Shown here one piece after another: positions 22,708 through 31,197 of a stretch of DNA of 64,000 bases. The DNA lies in NCBI RefSeq assembly GCF_003240565.2, contig NZ_CP117255.1, positions 124,001 through 188,000 on the forward strand, given 5' to 3'. Position 1 is the first letter of the stretch. Every line of letters starts with the position of its first letter. A model generated the notes under the pieces. That model was not told where the DNA came from, ran no database searches, and saw only the letters and a list, made by a program, of their open reading frames with translations. A program made the translations under genes and the position numbers. Source of the stretch: Rhizobium tumorigenes. Its GTDB lineage: Bacteria; Pseudomonadota; Alphaproteobacteria; Rhizobiales; Rhizobiaceae.

Positions 22708-23515
22708 ATTTCGTTTTTTTGAAGTTGACCTTTTCAAGGATCATACGGGCTTCAGCACCGATACCATCAATTTTGCCTTTTAGCGTAACGCGACAAGGGT
22801 ATTGAGCGGATAGCAGATTGTTTTTGTCATCCATCACCAGCTCGAGTTGAAGACTAAAGGGTCCGCTGTGGGGTTTTTGTTTCGTGCGGGGTTTCTCATA
22901 CACATCCCGAAGCCCTGACGCAGGCGGTTTCTTCTTTTCCAGTGTCGTTACAGATTGTATTTTAGTCGCCGCAGCGACCGCTGGTTTGTGATCAGGTACC
23001 TGGTCAGTATTTGAGGCTTCCGGCAGTGTGCTTCCTTTAGAGTGCTGCCGCTGAAGCCCTTTCAGGCTGTCCGTTTTCATCTTTTGCTTCAGAGCTTTAC
23101 CGATCACCCCCACCTCGACCAATGGGCCGAGCGCGTTAAAGTAAAAGCTGGCTTTCTTCATGCCGGATTTCTTCGGGCCAAAAGCATATTTCAACACCCA
23201 CCTGAAGGCGTCTTTTTGTTCACCGATTTTCGGACGACGATTGTTCGCCCAGTTTACGGAAACAAACGTCAGCCATGCCTCTTGATCGTTCAGCAACGAC
23301 GTCGCAACATCGGCAAGCGCTACTAAGTTATCACGAAGGCCCTTGCGATGGGCCTTAGCGGCTGTTGCGATAGCAGCTCGGATTTTTTCTAGGGTGGAGA
23401 TCAAAATCGGATTATCCGATTTTTTGCTACCGGCAGACCGGCGTTGACCAGCCTCATTTTTCGGTTGAGTGTCGCCAGCGCCCCCCTTCGGGGGCGCCTT
23501 AGTTTCCTTACTCAT
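22706..23515 (-). CDS. Hypothetical protein in AlpA operon
   Basis: About 269 residues, not recognised. Low-complexity basic N-terminus (KAPPKGGAGDTQPK), a helical core with EAWLTFVSVNWANNRRP and FRWVLKYAFGPKKSG, a disordered Lys/Pro-rich linker and a beta-rich C-terminus. ATG 23515 overlaps the stop region of the preceding gene (ATGAGTAA), which decides the start over a longer reading. It is the last gene of a three-gene unit with the 89-aa gene and the AlpA-like gene. Confidence 0.65.
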   Translation of the reverse strand: MSKETKAPPKGGAGDTQPKNEAGQRRSAGSKKSDNPILISTLEKIRAAIATAAKAHRKGLRDNLVALADVATSLLNDQEAWLTFVSVNWANNRRPKIGEQKDAFRWVLKYAFGPKKSGMKKASFYFNALGPLVEVGVIGKALKQKMKTDSLKGLQRQHSKGSTLPEASNTDQVPDHKPAVAAATKIQSVTTLEKKKPPASGLRDVYEKPRTKQKPHSGPFSLQLELVMDDKNNLLSAQYPCRVTLKGKIDGIGAEARMILEKVNFKKTK

Positions 23516-23777
23516 CACTTTTCTCCACGCTGCGAGCGTCTTCCTCGCCATGGAAGACGCTTACTACCATGCTGTTGGACTCGCCGACCTCACAAATTGT
23601 CTCCAGAAGGATTTGCGCGAAACGAGTACGCCATGTGGCGCCAAGATGCTCTGATGTTTCCGAAACGGAAGCCCTATCGGTGTGCTTGCCTTTCTTCTTT
23701 TTTGATTTGCTGCACGAGACTGAGCCGCGATTTTCTAGCATCCCGGCCGGGTCAAGTTGATTTTTGCGGGTGCTCAC
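23508..23777 (-). CDS. Hypothetical 89-aa protein in AlpA operon
   Basis: Not recognised. Lys-rich patch KSKKKKGKHT in the middle, then a helical C-terminal half (TRFAQILLETICEVGE). Begins with GTG overlapping the AlpA-like stop codon (GTGA), and its end overlaps the next start, so the three genes are translationally coupled. Small, basic and probably DNA- or protein-binding; no function assigned. Confidence 0.55.
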   Translation of the reverse strand: MSTRKNQLDPAGMLENRGSVSCSKSKKKKGKHTDRASVSETSEHLGATWRTRFAQILLETICEVGESNSMVVSVFHGEEDARSVEKSDE

Positions 23778-24070
23778 GATGCCTCACCCTTCTCAATGCG
23801 ATCGATAAGGTCAAGGATGTCTCTTGCTTTCCAGCAGGTTATACGTGCTGAAGCCTTCACAGGAGCAGGCCAGCTGCCCTTACGAACTTTTTCAAGAAAC
23901 GTTGAGCGGCTTACAGGGATAGGGCCGCTGGGAGCAATAATTTGGGAAAGTCGGACTAAGCCGATTCCAGTTTCTAATGCGGTTTTCAAAGTGGCGTTCC
24001 TTTTCTGTGTGTCCAACAGAGTGTTTTGGGACGCCGCCCATAATTTACATATTAGGCTTGAATGCCACAA
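23774..24070 (-). CDS. AlpA-like excisionase/regulator
   Basis: 98 residues. The C-terminal 60 match the AlpA/MerR-like winged-helix pattern: VRLSQIIAPSGPIPVSRSTFLEKVRKGSWPAPVKAS, then WKARDILDLIDRIEKGE. Proteins of this kind act as recombination directionality factors or regulators in P4-like islands, so this is the likely excisionase partner of the integrase at the far end. The first 35 residues may be over-extended; no other ATG is available. Confidence 0.75.
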   Translation of the reverse strand: MWHSSLICKLWAASQNTLLDTQKRNATLKTALETGIGLVRLSQIIAPSGPIPVSRSTFLEKVRKGSWPAPVKASARITCWKARDILDLIDRIEKGEAS

Positions 24071-24096
24071 ATTCTGGCACCTAAAATGAAGAGAGA

Positions 24097-24795
24097 TTAT
24101 TGGAACAATTCCTGGTCATTCTTCGATGGCAACTTTGAAAATGCTGTCTTAATCATTGATTTCGTTATAGAGTTGTCAATAGCAAGCATTATGACTTCGA
24201 TGAATAGAGCGTCGGAATTGATGTAGCTTGCTGTGCTAGATCTCATGCTCCCCTCAATTTTGAAGTTTCTACGAAAGTTGGTGCGGGTCAAAGCCTCGAA
24301 TGTTTCAATCAGGCGTTCAACCGCAATTTCCACCGCCAAATTTTCCTTAGGACCACGCTTTTTTCTTCGTTGAAAATACGTGATGGCATCGTCCAATGAC
24401 TGCAAGACCACTTCAGAAAAAATGTGTTTGCGCTTGGACTTCCGCGTTCCCAGCCAAAATGAGACTGCTTCAGGGGGAACATCAGCTAGAAGATGTTTTA
24501 CCTTTAAAAGGTTGCGTTCGGCCTTCTTGAATTGCAAATCAAGCTCTGCTTGCCTGGATTTCCGCTCCTCTCTAGTGTCATAGATATATTCCGTCAGTAC
24601 GTCTTCGAGCTCTTCGCGTAAGAACCGAATCGTTACCGGGTTTGACAGTACGTCTAAGAGTGATGAGTCCCATTTTGCATGCTCGCTGCGCAAGCAAGCA
24701 AGGCCTTCGTATTCCATTTTCATAAGTGTTTCGCCAAAGCTTTTCCCGGTCGCTGTCTCCCATTTTTCAACAGCAAGTTTTTTTGGGTAAGGCAT
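24097..24795 (-). CDS. Hypothetical helical protein
   Basis: About 232 residues, not recognised. Highly charged and helical (REERKSRQAELDLQFKKAER), no membrane segment or signal peptide. ATG 24795 is preferred to a TTG six codons upstream. It sits alone near the right end of the island; the 24796-25040 gap contains only AT-rich DNA with CGGTA motifs (24882-24886, 24965-24969, 24980-24984) that may be integrase arm sites. Confidence 0.6.
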   Translation of the reverse strand: MPYPKKLAVEKWETATGKSFGETLMKMEYEGLACLRSEHAKWDSSLLDVLSNPVTIRFLREELEDVLTEYIYDTREERKSRQAELDLQFKKAERNLLKVKHLLADVPPEAVSFWLGTRKSKRKHIFSEVVLQSLDDAITYFQRRKKRGPKENLAVEIAVERLIETFEALTRTNFRRNFKIEGSMRSSTASYINSDALFIEVIMLAIDNSITKSMIKTAFSKLPSKNDQELFQ

Positions 24796-25040
24796 CGTTG
24801 TCCCAAGTTCCAAAGTTAGAGTTGACCTGCTTCCAACCCATCCTTCCCACGCGCCATCCCATCGCGCCCAGCCTTTTTTTGCGGTAATTGAATGTATGCT
24901 TTGATTTCGTAAAAACCTGACCTCGACTGGGAGATATCTTTCACTGCTGATGAAACCTATAAAACCGGTATTATTGACGGTATTTTCAAAAAAAATATAT
25001 GAAAGTACTTATTCATCAGTCTCTTATCAGCTTATTTTGG

Positions 25041-25059
25041 TTCCCTTCACCCGCTCCAG
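25041..25059 (+). repeat. attR: 19-bp core direct repeat
   Basis: Exact copy of 3625-3643 (the tRNA-Gly 3' end). It marks the right end of the island; the backbone continues at 25060 with CATGTCTTTG. Confidence 0.93.
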
Positions 25060-25279
25060 TCATGTCTTTGTCCGACCCGTTGAGCGGACAGGCAGAGATC
25101 TACACCTCTCGCGGTAGATGTGACATCGCAACAAAACTTCCCGAACTTGACACAGCTGCTGTAATAAACTGTAGGTTCCGAGGATTTTATTCCTCTTGGT
25201 GTCTTTACGAATGTTAACACTTCGATTAACCTCGCGCGTGGATGGGGATGGGACGCCTCGATCTCAAGGCCAGACGACG

Positions 25280-25945
25280 ATGCTGTCACACGATCAGATA
25301 TGGAGTGCAATCGACGGGCTTGCCGAGCGGCATGACCTGACGCCCTCCGGTCTTGCCCGTCGCGCAGGTCTGGACCCCACCTCTTTCAATAAATCCAAAC
25401 GACTGAGTGCCGATGGCCGCCAGCGCTGGCCGTCGACGGAATCCATTGCCAAGGTGCTCGATGCGACAGGTGCCAGCGTCGAGCAATTCATGGGGTTGCT
25501 GCGTCCCGGGTCCATACCGTCAGGCATGCCGGACGGTGCCTTTCCGCCGCAGGCCGGTTCTATTCCGCTTCTGGGCTTTGCACAGGCCGGAGCAGGCGGC
25601 TTTTTCGACGATGGCGGCTTTCCGGCCGGGCAGGGCTGGGATGTTGTCGAGTTCCCGGCGACCCCGGCGCAGAAAGCTGGCGTCTACGCGCTGGAAGTGC
25701 AGGGCGACAGCATGATGCCGCTTTATCGCGATGGCGACGTGCTGATCGTCGAGCCCGGTGCGCAGGTCCGGCGCAACGACCGCGTGGTTGTTAAAACGCG
25801 TGAGGGCGAGGTCATGGCCAAGGTTTTGCTGCGCCAGAGCCCGAAGTCGATCGAGCTGCTGTCGCTCAATCCGGCCCATCCCAACAGAAGCATCGAGCTT
25901 GTCGATGTGGAGTGGATGGCGCGGATTATCTGGGCGAGCCAATAG
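25280..25945 (+). CDS. HTH/S24-type regulator (CI/LexA-like)
   Basis: 221 residues. N-terminal HTH (IDGLAERHDLTPSGLARRAGL, then NKSKRLSADGRQRWPS), a linker, and a C-terminal S24 peptidase domain with the serine in LEVQGDSMMPLYRDGD (about 152) and the lysine in VVKTREGEVMAKVLL. An Ala-Gly cleavage site like LexA's is not obvious, although FAQAGAGG lies in the right place. The ATG at 25280 is used because the domain begins right after it. It is the first backbone gene after the island and is followed at 13 bp by the thermonuclease-like gene. GAGGA-TTTTAT-TCCTC upstream (25178-25193) is a small hairpin. Confidence 0.85.
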   Translation: MLSHDQIWSAIDGLAERHDLTPSGLARRAGLDPTSFNKSKRLSADGRQRWPSTESIAKVLDATGASVEQFMGLLRPGSIPSGMPDGAFPPQAGSIPLLGFAQAGAGGFFDDGGFPAGQGWDVVEFPATPAQKAGVYALEVQGDSMMPLYRDGDVLIVEPGAQVRRNDRVVVKTREGEVMAKVLLRQSPKSIELLSLNPAHPNRSIELVDVEWMARIIWASQ

Positions 25946-25958
25946 GAAAGTTGTCTTG

Positions 25959-27335
25959 ATGCGTTCCCCCACTCTGCTGACCGGTGTCACCGGCGCCGTG
26001 GCCGTCATGGTCCTGGTCTACGTCGGGCTGACGGCGATGAACCTGCAGCCGCACATCACCTTCGGCGATCCGCCAATGCGTGTGGCCAACATGGACAAGC
26101 CTCCGGAGAGGCCGTCAGCACCGCAGGCGGCGACATCGGCGCCTGAACCTTCAGTGTCATCAACAGTCGCACAGCCACCTGATACTCCCCCTGCGTCGGC
26201 GCCGACAGCGCAAGGTTCTGACAATTCCGCTGCTAGCCAGACGCCGGCCGCTTCGCCGTCGGCAACTCCCGCCGAGCCGCCCGCTGCGCCGGCACCAGTG
26301 CCACCATCGACCCCGGTTCCACCATCTGAAACACCGCCGCCGTCCGCCGCTTCGGTTGTGCCGGCTGCTCCGCCTGTCGTGGCGGCCACATCTCCGCAGC
26401 CGACAAATCCTGAGCAGGGCGCGACTAACCAAGTGCCTCCTTCGCCAGAGCCCGCGTCGCCCAGCGCTCCCGCTGTCGCGTCATTGCCGCCCGCTGCTCC
26501 GATGACGCCTTCGCAGAGCGAGGCGACGAGCCCTCCGACGGCATTGCCGGACGGGACGGCGCCAGTTGCCGGGGCCGAACCGCCGTCTGCAGCCTTGGAA
26601 GACAGCGCCATTGCCGACAGAATGGCGCCGCTGCCGATGCCTTCGTCCTCTGCGACCCCGCCGACGCCCCCTGTGCCGCTTGCAGCCTCGGTTCCGACGC
26701 CGCTGATGAGACCACCGCCGCCGGCAGAAAAACTCGCAAGCGCCGAGCCTGTGCCTTCGGATGACAAGGGTGGGGACGCTTCGAGGGACGCCGCCGTCTC
26801 ATCGGGCAAACAGGCTCAGCCGACGCAATCTGCAGCGCTGACGCCGCAGCCGGATGGCGACGCCATCGTTGCTCCGCAATCGAATGCGGACCTGAAGCCG
26901 ATTGATCTCTCCCGTCCCTTTGCAGAGCGCGCCGGCATCCTCACCATCGGCGGCAGGAGCGTGCAGCTTGCCGGCATTGTCCCAACGGATCCAGCACGTA
27001 GCTGTACGGGTCCGAACGGCAAGGAATGGCCGTGCGGCACGCTCGCCCGCACCGCGCTCCGCTCCTTCCTGCTTGGCAGGACCATCACCTGCGACGTGCC
27101 CGACCCTGAGTGGAAAGGCTCGATCACGGCAGATTGCCGGTTTTCGAGGGTTAATCTCGGCGACTGGCTGGCGCGCAATGGCTGGGCCGAAGTGGCCGCA
27201 GGCTCGCCGTTTGCGGGTGCAGCAGACGAAGCCCGCAAGGCAGGCCGTGGCGTCTATGGCAACGATCCGCGCAAAAAGCATCAGTCGACGCTGGCGCCCG
27301 AGCCGCCGAAGGAAGATCCGCTCAATCCGATCTGA
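25959..27335 (+). CDS. Membrane-anchored thermonuclease-like protein, catalytic residues lost
   Basis: 458 residues: one N-terminal membrane anchor (LLTGVTGAVAVMVLVYVGL), then about 290 residues of Pro/Ala/Ser-rich linker, then a C-terminal SNase-like barrel (about 320-440) with VQLAGIVPTDPARSC, WPCGTLARTALRSFLLG, NLGDWLARNGWAE and KAGRGVYG. The nuclease arginine of the VRL motif is Gln here, the usual PE glutamate is missing and there is no YGR motif, so nuclease activity is unlikely. The CxxxxGxxWPCG cysteines probably form a disulfide, fitting a periplasmic domain. The ATG at 25959 follows the regulator with AGGAAAG nearby. Confidence 0.85.
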   Translation: MRSPTLLTGVTGAVAVMVLVYVGLTAMNLQPHITFGDPPMRVANMDKPPERPSAPQAATSAPEPSVSSTVAQPPDTPPASAPTAQGSDNSAASQTPAASPSATPAEPPAAPAPVPPSTPVPPSETPPPSAASVVPAAPPVVAATSPQPTNPEQGATNQVPPSPEPASPSAPAVASLPPAAPMTPSQSEATSPPTALPDGTAPVAGAEPPSAALEDSAIADRMAPLPMPSSSATPPTPPVPLAASVPTPLMRPPPPAEKLASAEPVPSDDKGGDASRDAAVSSGKQAQPTQSAALTPQPDGDAIVAPQSNADLKPIDLSRPFAERAGILTIGGRSVQLAGIVPTDPARSCTGPNGKEWPCGTLARTALRSFLLGRTITCDVPDPEWKGSITADCRFSRVNLGDWLARNGWAEVAAGSPFAGAADEARKAGRGVYGNDPRKKHQSTLAPEPPKEDPLNPI

Positions 27336-27433
27336 CGCCGGAAGTTACTGTCGGCCATCAGGGATTTTATCCCGACCCTTGTTATCGCTGGCGTGACTTC
27401 CTACTCTCGGGGAAGCTTAGAGGGACACACATT

Positions 27434-27847
27434 ATGAATGCACAGCTTTCCGCCCAGGACGCCCTGATCTACGTCATGGTCATGGCTTCAGCCGTCGACC
27501 GTACCATGAACGACCGGGAGCTGGGCCGGATCGGCGAGCTGATCGAGGCGTTACCGGTTTTCAAGGGCTTTGACGAGGATCGCCTGATCGCCGTATCGCG
27601 CGATTGTGCCACTCTGCTCTCGGGCACCGAGGGGCTGGACATCGTGCTGGAGACGATCCGTGACGCGGTGTCGCCCCGCCTCTACGACACCGCTTACGCG
27701 CTCGCAGTCGAGGTTGCCGCTGCCGATCTTTCGGTGACAGCCGAAGAGCTGCGGCTATTGGCGATGCTGCGCGACCGGTTGCAACTCGACAAGCTCACCT
27801 GCGCTGCAATCGAGCGCAGTGCCATTGCCCGCTACCGCAAGGCCTGA
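27434..27847 (+). CDS. TerB-family protein
   Basis: 137 residues, an all-helical TerB fold: LIYVMVMASAVDRTMNDRELGRI in the first helix pair and the second acidic repeat ALAVEVAAADLSVTAEELRLL. The two D/E-rich turns are the proposed metal sites. TerB proteins are linked to tellurite resistance and envelope stress, but stand-alone copies like this are of unknown role. GAGGGA lies eight bases before the ATG. It converges on the solute-binding protein gene with a 7-bp gap. Confidence 0.88.
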   Translation: MNAQLSAQDALIYVMVMASAVDRTMNDRELGRIGELIEALPVFKGFDEDRLIAVSRDCATLLSGTEGLDIVLETIRDAVSPRLYDTAYALAVEVAAADLSVTAEELRLLAMLRDRLQLDKLTCAAIERSAIARYRKA

Positions 27848-27854
27848 TCCAAGC

Positions 27855-28739
27855 CTAATAGAGGCTGGTCGGGAAATAGCGTCGATAGATTTCCTGAAGC
27901 CGACCGTTGCGCGACAACGTCGCCAGCGCGTGGTTGATGGCTGCCGTCAGATCGGTATCCTGCTGACGCAGCATGACCGTCATCCCCTCTCCGAGAAACT
28001 GTTGCGAGAGATACGGCCCGTCGAACAGGGCGCAGCATTTCTCTGCCGCAGGCGAGGTAGTCCAGAACGACAGTTGCAGCCCGTCTGCAAAGGCTGCATC
28101 AACCGAGCCGCTTTTCACGGCTGACAAAAGCTGCGCGCTGTCCTCGAATTCAACAGCCGTGATGGCCGGAAAGAAGGCCTTGAGCATCGCGGCATGCGCA
28201 GTGGCCTTGATCACACCGACGCGCTTGCCCGAAAGCGCTGCCGCCGTCGTGCCGGGGAGATCGGCTTTGAGATTGCGGACGAAGCGCGCCGGCAACATCA
28301 GATAGGGCCTCGAGAAAGCAAACTGGTTTCGCAGATCCGCTGTCACGGCGGTGCCGGCAAGCACGGCGTCGCCCTGCGATGCGGCAAGCGCCGGGCGAAG
28401 TTCGCCGAACGGCAATGCCTGGATCTGGCATCTGTCGGCGATTGCGAGTTCCGCACAGATTTCGCGAGCTAGATCGACATGGAAGCCGGCAAGCTTTCCG
28501 GACTGGTCCAGAAAATTGAAAGGCGGGAAGTCGGTCGCGGTCAGAAAACGCAGGCGAACCAGCGACGAAAGATCGGGTTTTGGCAATCGCTCACGGGAAT
28601 CGAACAGGATTGGCAGGTTGCCAACAGGCTTCTCGTCGGCAAAGGTTGACTGCGGCATGAGAAAAGATGAAAATATCGCGCATACCGTGTAAAAACCCCT
28701 TAAATTGAGGGGTGATTTAAACCTGCGCATGATTATCAT
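27855..28739 (-). CDS. Periplasmic solute-binding protein (PAAT family)
   Basis: 294 residues with a signal peptide (RGFYTVCAIFSSFLMPQSTFA) and a bilobal SBP_bac_3 fold: LRFLTATDFPPFNFLDQSGKLAGFHVDLAREIC, then LAASQGDAVLAGTAVTADL and a C-terminal ALATLSRNGRLQEIYRRYF. It should bind an amino acid or similar small ligand. No permease or ATPase gene is adjacent, so it is an orphan binding protein, possibly working with a distant transporter or as a sensor. A second ATG at 28730 is an alternative start. It is divergent from the glycosyltransferase gene, 48 bp away. Confidence 0.88.
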   Translation of the reverse strand: MIIMRRFKSPLNLRGFYTVCAIFSSFLMPQSTFADEKPVGNLPILFDSRERLPKPDLSSLVRLRFLTATDFPPFNFLDQSGKLAGFHVDLAREICAELAIADRCQIQALPFGELRPALAASQGDAVLAGTAVTADLRNQFAFSRPYLMLPARFVRNLKADLPGTTAAALSGKRVGVIKATAHAAMLKAFFPAITAVEFEDSAQLLSAVKSGSVDAAFADGLQLSFWTTSPAAEKCCALFDGPYLSQQFLGEGMTVMLRQQDTDLTAAINHALATLSRNGRLQEIYRRYFPTSLY

Positions 28740-28787
28740 CCAAGGCTAAGCGGCGTGGGGCGTTGCATTGCGTAAGGATGTATCACC

Positions 28788-30713
28788 TTGATGCGCTTCG
28801 GGGAATATCCACCACAAGCGGCAAGCACGGCGGCTGTCGCGCTATCAGACATCATTGGCGAAGTCCTGCCGGCAGATGCAGCACTTCCCGTATTCTTCGG
28901 TCGATTGCAGGCAGAGGCCGGCGCACTGCAACGGATCGGCATCGGCCGGCCCTATGTCGAGACGGCAGCCACAGCGGCGCTTCTCAACGGTACCCGTATC
29001 GAACAGGAACTGCTGGCGGGGACGCTCGTCAAGGAGGATGCCTACTACGGTGCCATGGCCCGGGTTCTTCGATTGCCGTTCACGGAAACGATCCCCGGTG
29101 GCAGCGTCATCGATATCGCCGGGCTCGACAGCCAGCTGTTGCGACCGACCACCCTGCGGGTCAATCACCCTCTGCACCCACCTCTCACCTTGATTGCACC
29201 GCAAATCGACCGGTTGGAGGAGGTGGCCGTCCTGTTGAGACGCTACCCGGACCTGAAGCATAGCCTGGTGGTCACGACGCCTGGTGCCATCCGCGCCGCC
29301 GTCTGGCAGGCGGGTGCGGATCGTCGCGTCCGCAAGACCGTCGGCGACCTGTTCGAAAGCCAGCCGGGCTTCAGCGCTCGCGTTGTCTTCCACGGCTATC
29401 AGGGCTTTTATGCGGGCGTCGGGCTAAGCCTGCTGATGGTCGGGCTGGTTGCGGATCCCAACACCCAGACTATTCTGCATGTGCTGCTGTCCTGTTCCTA
29501 TCTCGCCACGCTGATGCTGCGGGGGCGCGCAGTCTTCCAGCGCCGTCGGCGGCGGCCAAGACTGGCTGTCGATCCCTGTGGCCCGTGTCCGGTGTATACG
29601 GTGATGATCGCGGTCTATGGCGAGGCCGAAATCGTACCGCAACTGGTGACGACGCTGAAACGGCTGGATTGGCCAGTCTCCAGGCTCGACATCAAATTCG
29701 TCTGCGAGGCGGACGACGGCGAGACGATTGCTGCCCTGCGGGCCCAGACTCTGGGACCGCAATTCGAGATCGTCGAGGTGCCGCCGATGCATCCGCGCAC
29801 GAAGCCGAAGGCGTTGACTTATGCGCTCCACGGCGCGCGCGGCGCCTATGTTGCCGTATACGACGCGGAGGACCGCCCGCATCCCCAGCAATTGCGGGAG
29901 GCGCACGCCAAGTTCCGGAGTGCGCCAGCCGATGTCGCCTGCCTACAGGCGCCGCTTATCATCGGCAATGGCGGAGAGAGCTGGATCAGCGCCATGTTCG
30001 CGCTCGAATATTCGGCGCTGTTCCGGGCACTTCTGCCGATGCTGGCAATGTATCGCATGCCGCTGCCGCTCGGGGGGACATCAAATCATTTTCGCACCGA
30101 TATCCTGCGGTCATCCGGCGCTTGGGATCCGTTCAACGTCACGGAAGATGCTGATCTCGGCATGCGGCTCTATCGCCTCGGTTATCGCTCGGATGTCATC
30201 GATCGCCAGACCATCGAGGATGCACCGACCGGCATAGCCATCTGGTCCCGGCAGCGCACGCGCTGGTTCAAGGGATGGCTTCAAACCTGGCTGGTGTTGA
30301 TGCGAGACCCGTGCGGCCTGCAGCGGCAGATGGGCTTCAAGGCATTCGCCATCTTCCAGTTGCTGATCGGCGGGATGCTGCTCTCGTCGCTCGGTCATCC
30401 GTTGATCATGCTTTTTCTCGTGCGGTCGATGGCGGCTATGCTGCATATGCCGACGGAAGCGATTTCGATGTTCGACATGACGATGTTCGTCATCGATTTT
30501 TCCAACATCTTCGGGAGCTACGCCATCTTCCTGTTGCTCGGCACTGCGGCGATGATCGAGCCTGAAAAAAAGCGTATCCGCTGGCGATGGATGACGGTGC
30601 CGTTCTACTGGATGCTGGTCTCGATCGCCGCTTGGCGAGCGGTGATAGAGCTCCGGACCAACCCGTTCCATTGGCACAAGACTCCGCACCGGCCATCGAC
30701 ACTGGTTCCGTGA
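28788..30713 (+). CDS. Membrane glycosyltransferase, family 2
   Basis: 641 residues. Residues 40-160 resemble the N-terminal module of type II secretion/MshE ATPases (EQELLAGTLVKEDAYYGAMA, LRLPF). Then a membrane pair, the GT2 domain with PVYTVMIAVYGEAEIVPQLV, YDAEDRPHP (the DxD), NVTEDADLGMRLYRLGY and the QxxRW motif in RQRTRWFKGWLQ, and three to four C-terminal membrane segments. This is the layout of processive or cellulose-synthase-like enzymes that move sugar across the inner membrane. The polymer is unknown; no other polysaccharide genes are adjacent. The N-terminal module is unusual and may be regulatory. Confidence 0.88.
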   Translation: MMRFGEYPPQAASTAAVALSDIIGEVLPADAALPVFFGRLQAEAGALQRIGIGRPYVETAATAALLNGTRIEQELLAGTLVKEDAYYGAMARVLRLPFTETIPGGSVIDIAGLDSQLLRPTTLRVNHPLHPPLTLIAPQIDRLEEVAVLLRRYPDLKHSLVVTTPGAIRAAVWQAGADRRVRKTVGDLFESQPGFSARVVFHGYQGFYAGVGLSLLMVGLVADPNTQTILHVLLSCSYLATLMLRGRAVFQRRRRRPRLAVDPCGPCPVYTVMIAVYGEAEIVPQLVTTLKRLDWPVSRLDIKFVCEADDGETIAALRAQTLGPQFEIVEVPPMHPRTKPKALTYALHGARGAYVAVYDAEDRPHPQQLREAHAKFRSAPADVACLQAPLIIGNGGESWISAMFALEYSALFRALLPMLAMYRMPLPLGGTSNHFRTDILRSSGAWDPFNVTEDADLGMRLYRLGYRSDVIDRQTIEDAPTGIAIWSRQRTRWFKGWLQTWLVLMRDPCGLQRQMGFKAFAIFQLLIGGMLLSSLGHPLIMLFLVRSMAAMLHMPTEAISMFDMTMFVIDFSNIFGSYAIFLLLGTAAMIEPEKKRIRWRWMTVPFYWMLVSIAAWRAVIELRTNPFHWHKTPHRPSTLVP

Positions 30714-30852
30714 CGGGTGTTGCCGGGGCAGGCAGCCGGTGTGTGTGCCCGAATAGCAGGTATTTTCGCGATAATTTAACGCCTGAACGATGGACATGCG
30801 GCCGCCTTTTCGGCAAATCCCTAGGCGACTGCTTTTTGCTGGGAGCGCCGCC

Positions 30853-31197
30853 ATGACCGTGATTTACAAGATCGTACCCGAACTCGCCTGGCAGGACGCC
30901 CGGGAGGAGGGCATCTTCCACGGTGCATCGATCGACCTTGCCGATGGCTACATCCATTTTTCGACCGCAGCCCAGGCGAAGGAAACGGCGGCACGCTATT
31001 TCGCTGGCCAGGCTGACCTGCTGCTGGTTGCCGTCGATAGCGATGTGCTTGGAGACGGCCTTAAATTCGAGCCGTCACGCGGCGGAGATCTGTTTCCCCA
31101 TCTCTACGGCCTTCTGTCGACCACCTCCGTCCTCTGGGCCAAGCCGCTGCCTTTGGGCAAGGATGGCGCCCACCAGTTTCCGGAGATGCTGCCATGA
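30853..31197 (+). CDS. DUF952 protein
   Basis: 114 residues of the DUF952 family (YKIVPELAWQDAREEGIFHGASIDLADGYIHFSTAAQ and LLLVAVDSD), related to glutathione S-transferase-associated small proteins of unknown activity. ATG 30853 has GGGAG upstream. Its stop overlaps the pyrD start (ATGA), so the two are translationally coupled, an arrangement common in rhizobia. Confidence 0.9.
   Translation: MTVIYKIVPELAWQDAREEGIFHGASIDLADGYIHFSTAAQAKETAARYFAGQADLLLVAVDSDVLGDGLKFEPSRGGDLFPHLYGLLSTTSVLWAKPLPLGKDGAHQFPEMLP

Larger units (their letters stand above)
3625..25059. mobile_element. Integrative genomic island in tRNA-Gly (about 21.4 kb)
   Basis: Bounded by the 19-bp att repeats, with a tyrosine integrase 174 bp inside the left end, as in P4-like islands. 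From about 6.2 kb the base composition is visibly more AT-rich than the flanking backbone. The content is dominated by restriction and anti-phage genes, recombinases, an IS-like element and orphan genes. No relaxase/T4SS set, capsid or tail genes are visible. The tRNA at the left stays intact, while the right copy is only the 3' fragment. Confidence 0.92.

Noticed and set aside
26018..26809. Gly/Ala-rich 263-codon minus ORF
   Set aside because: Antisense of the Pro/Ala-rich linker of the thermonuclease-like protein; composition explains it.
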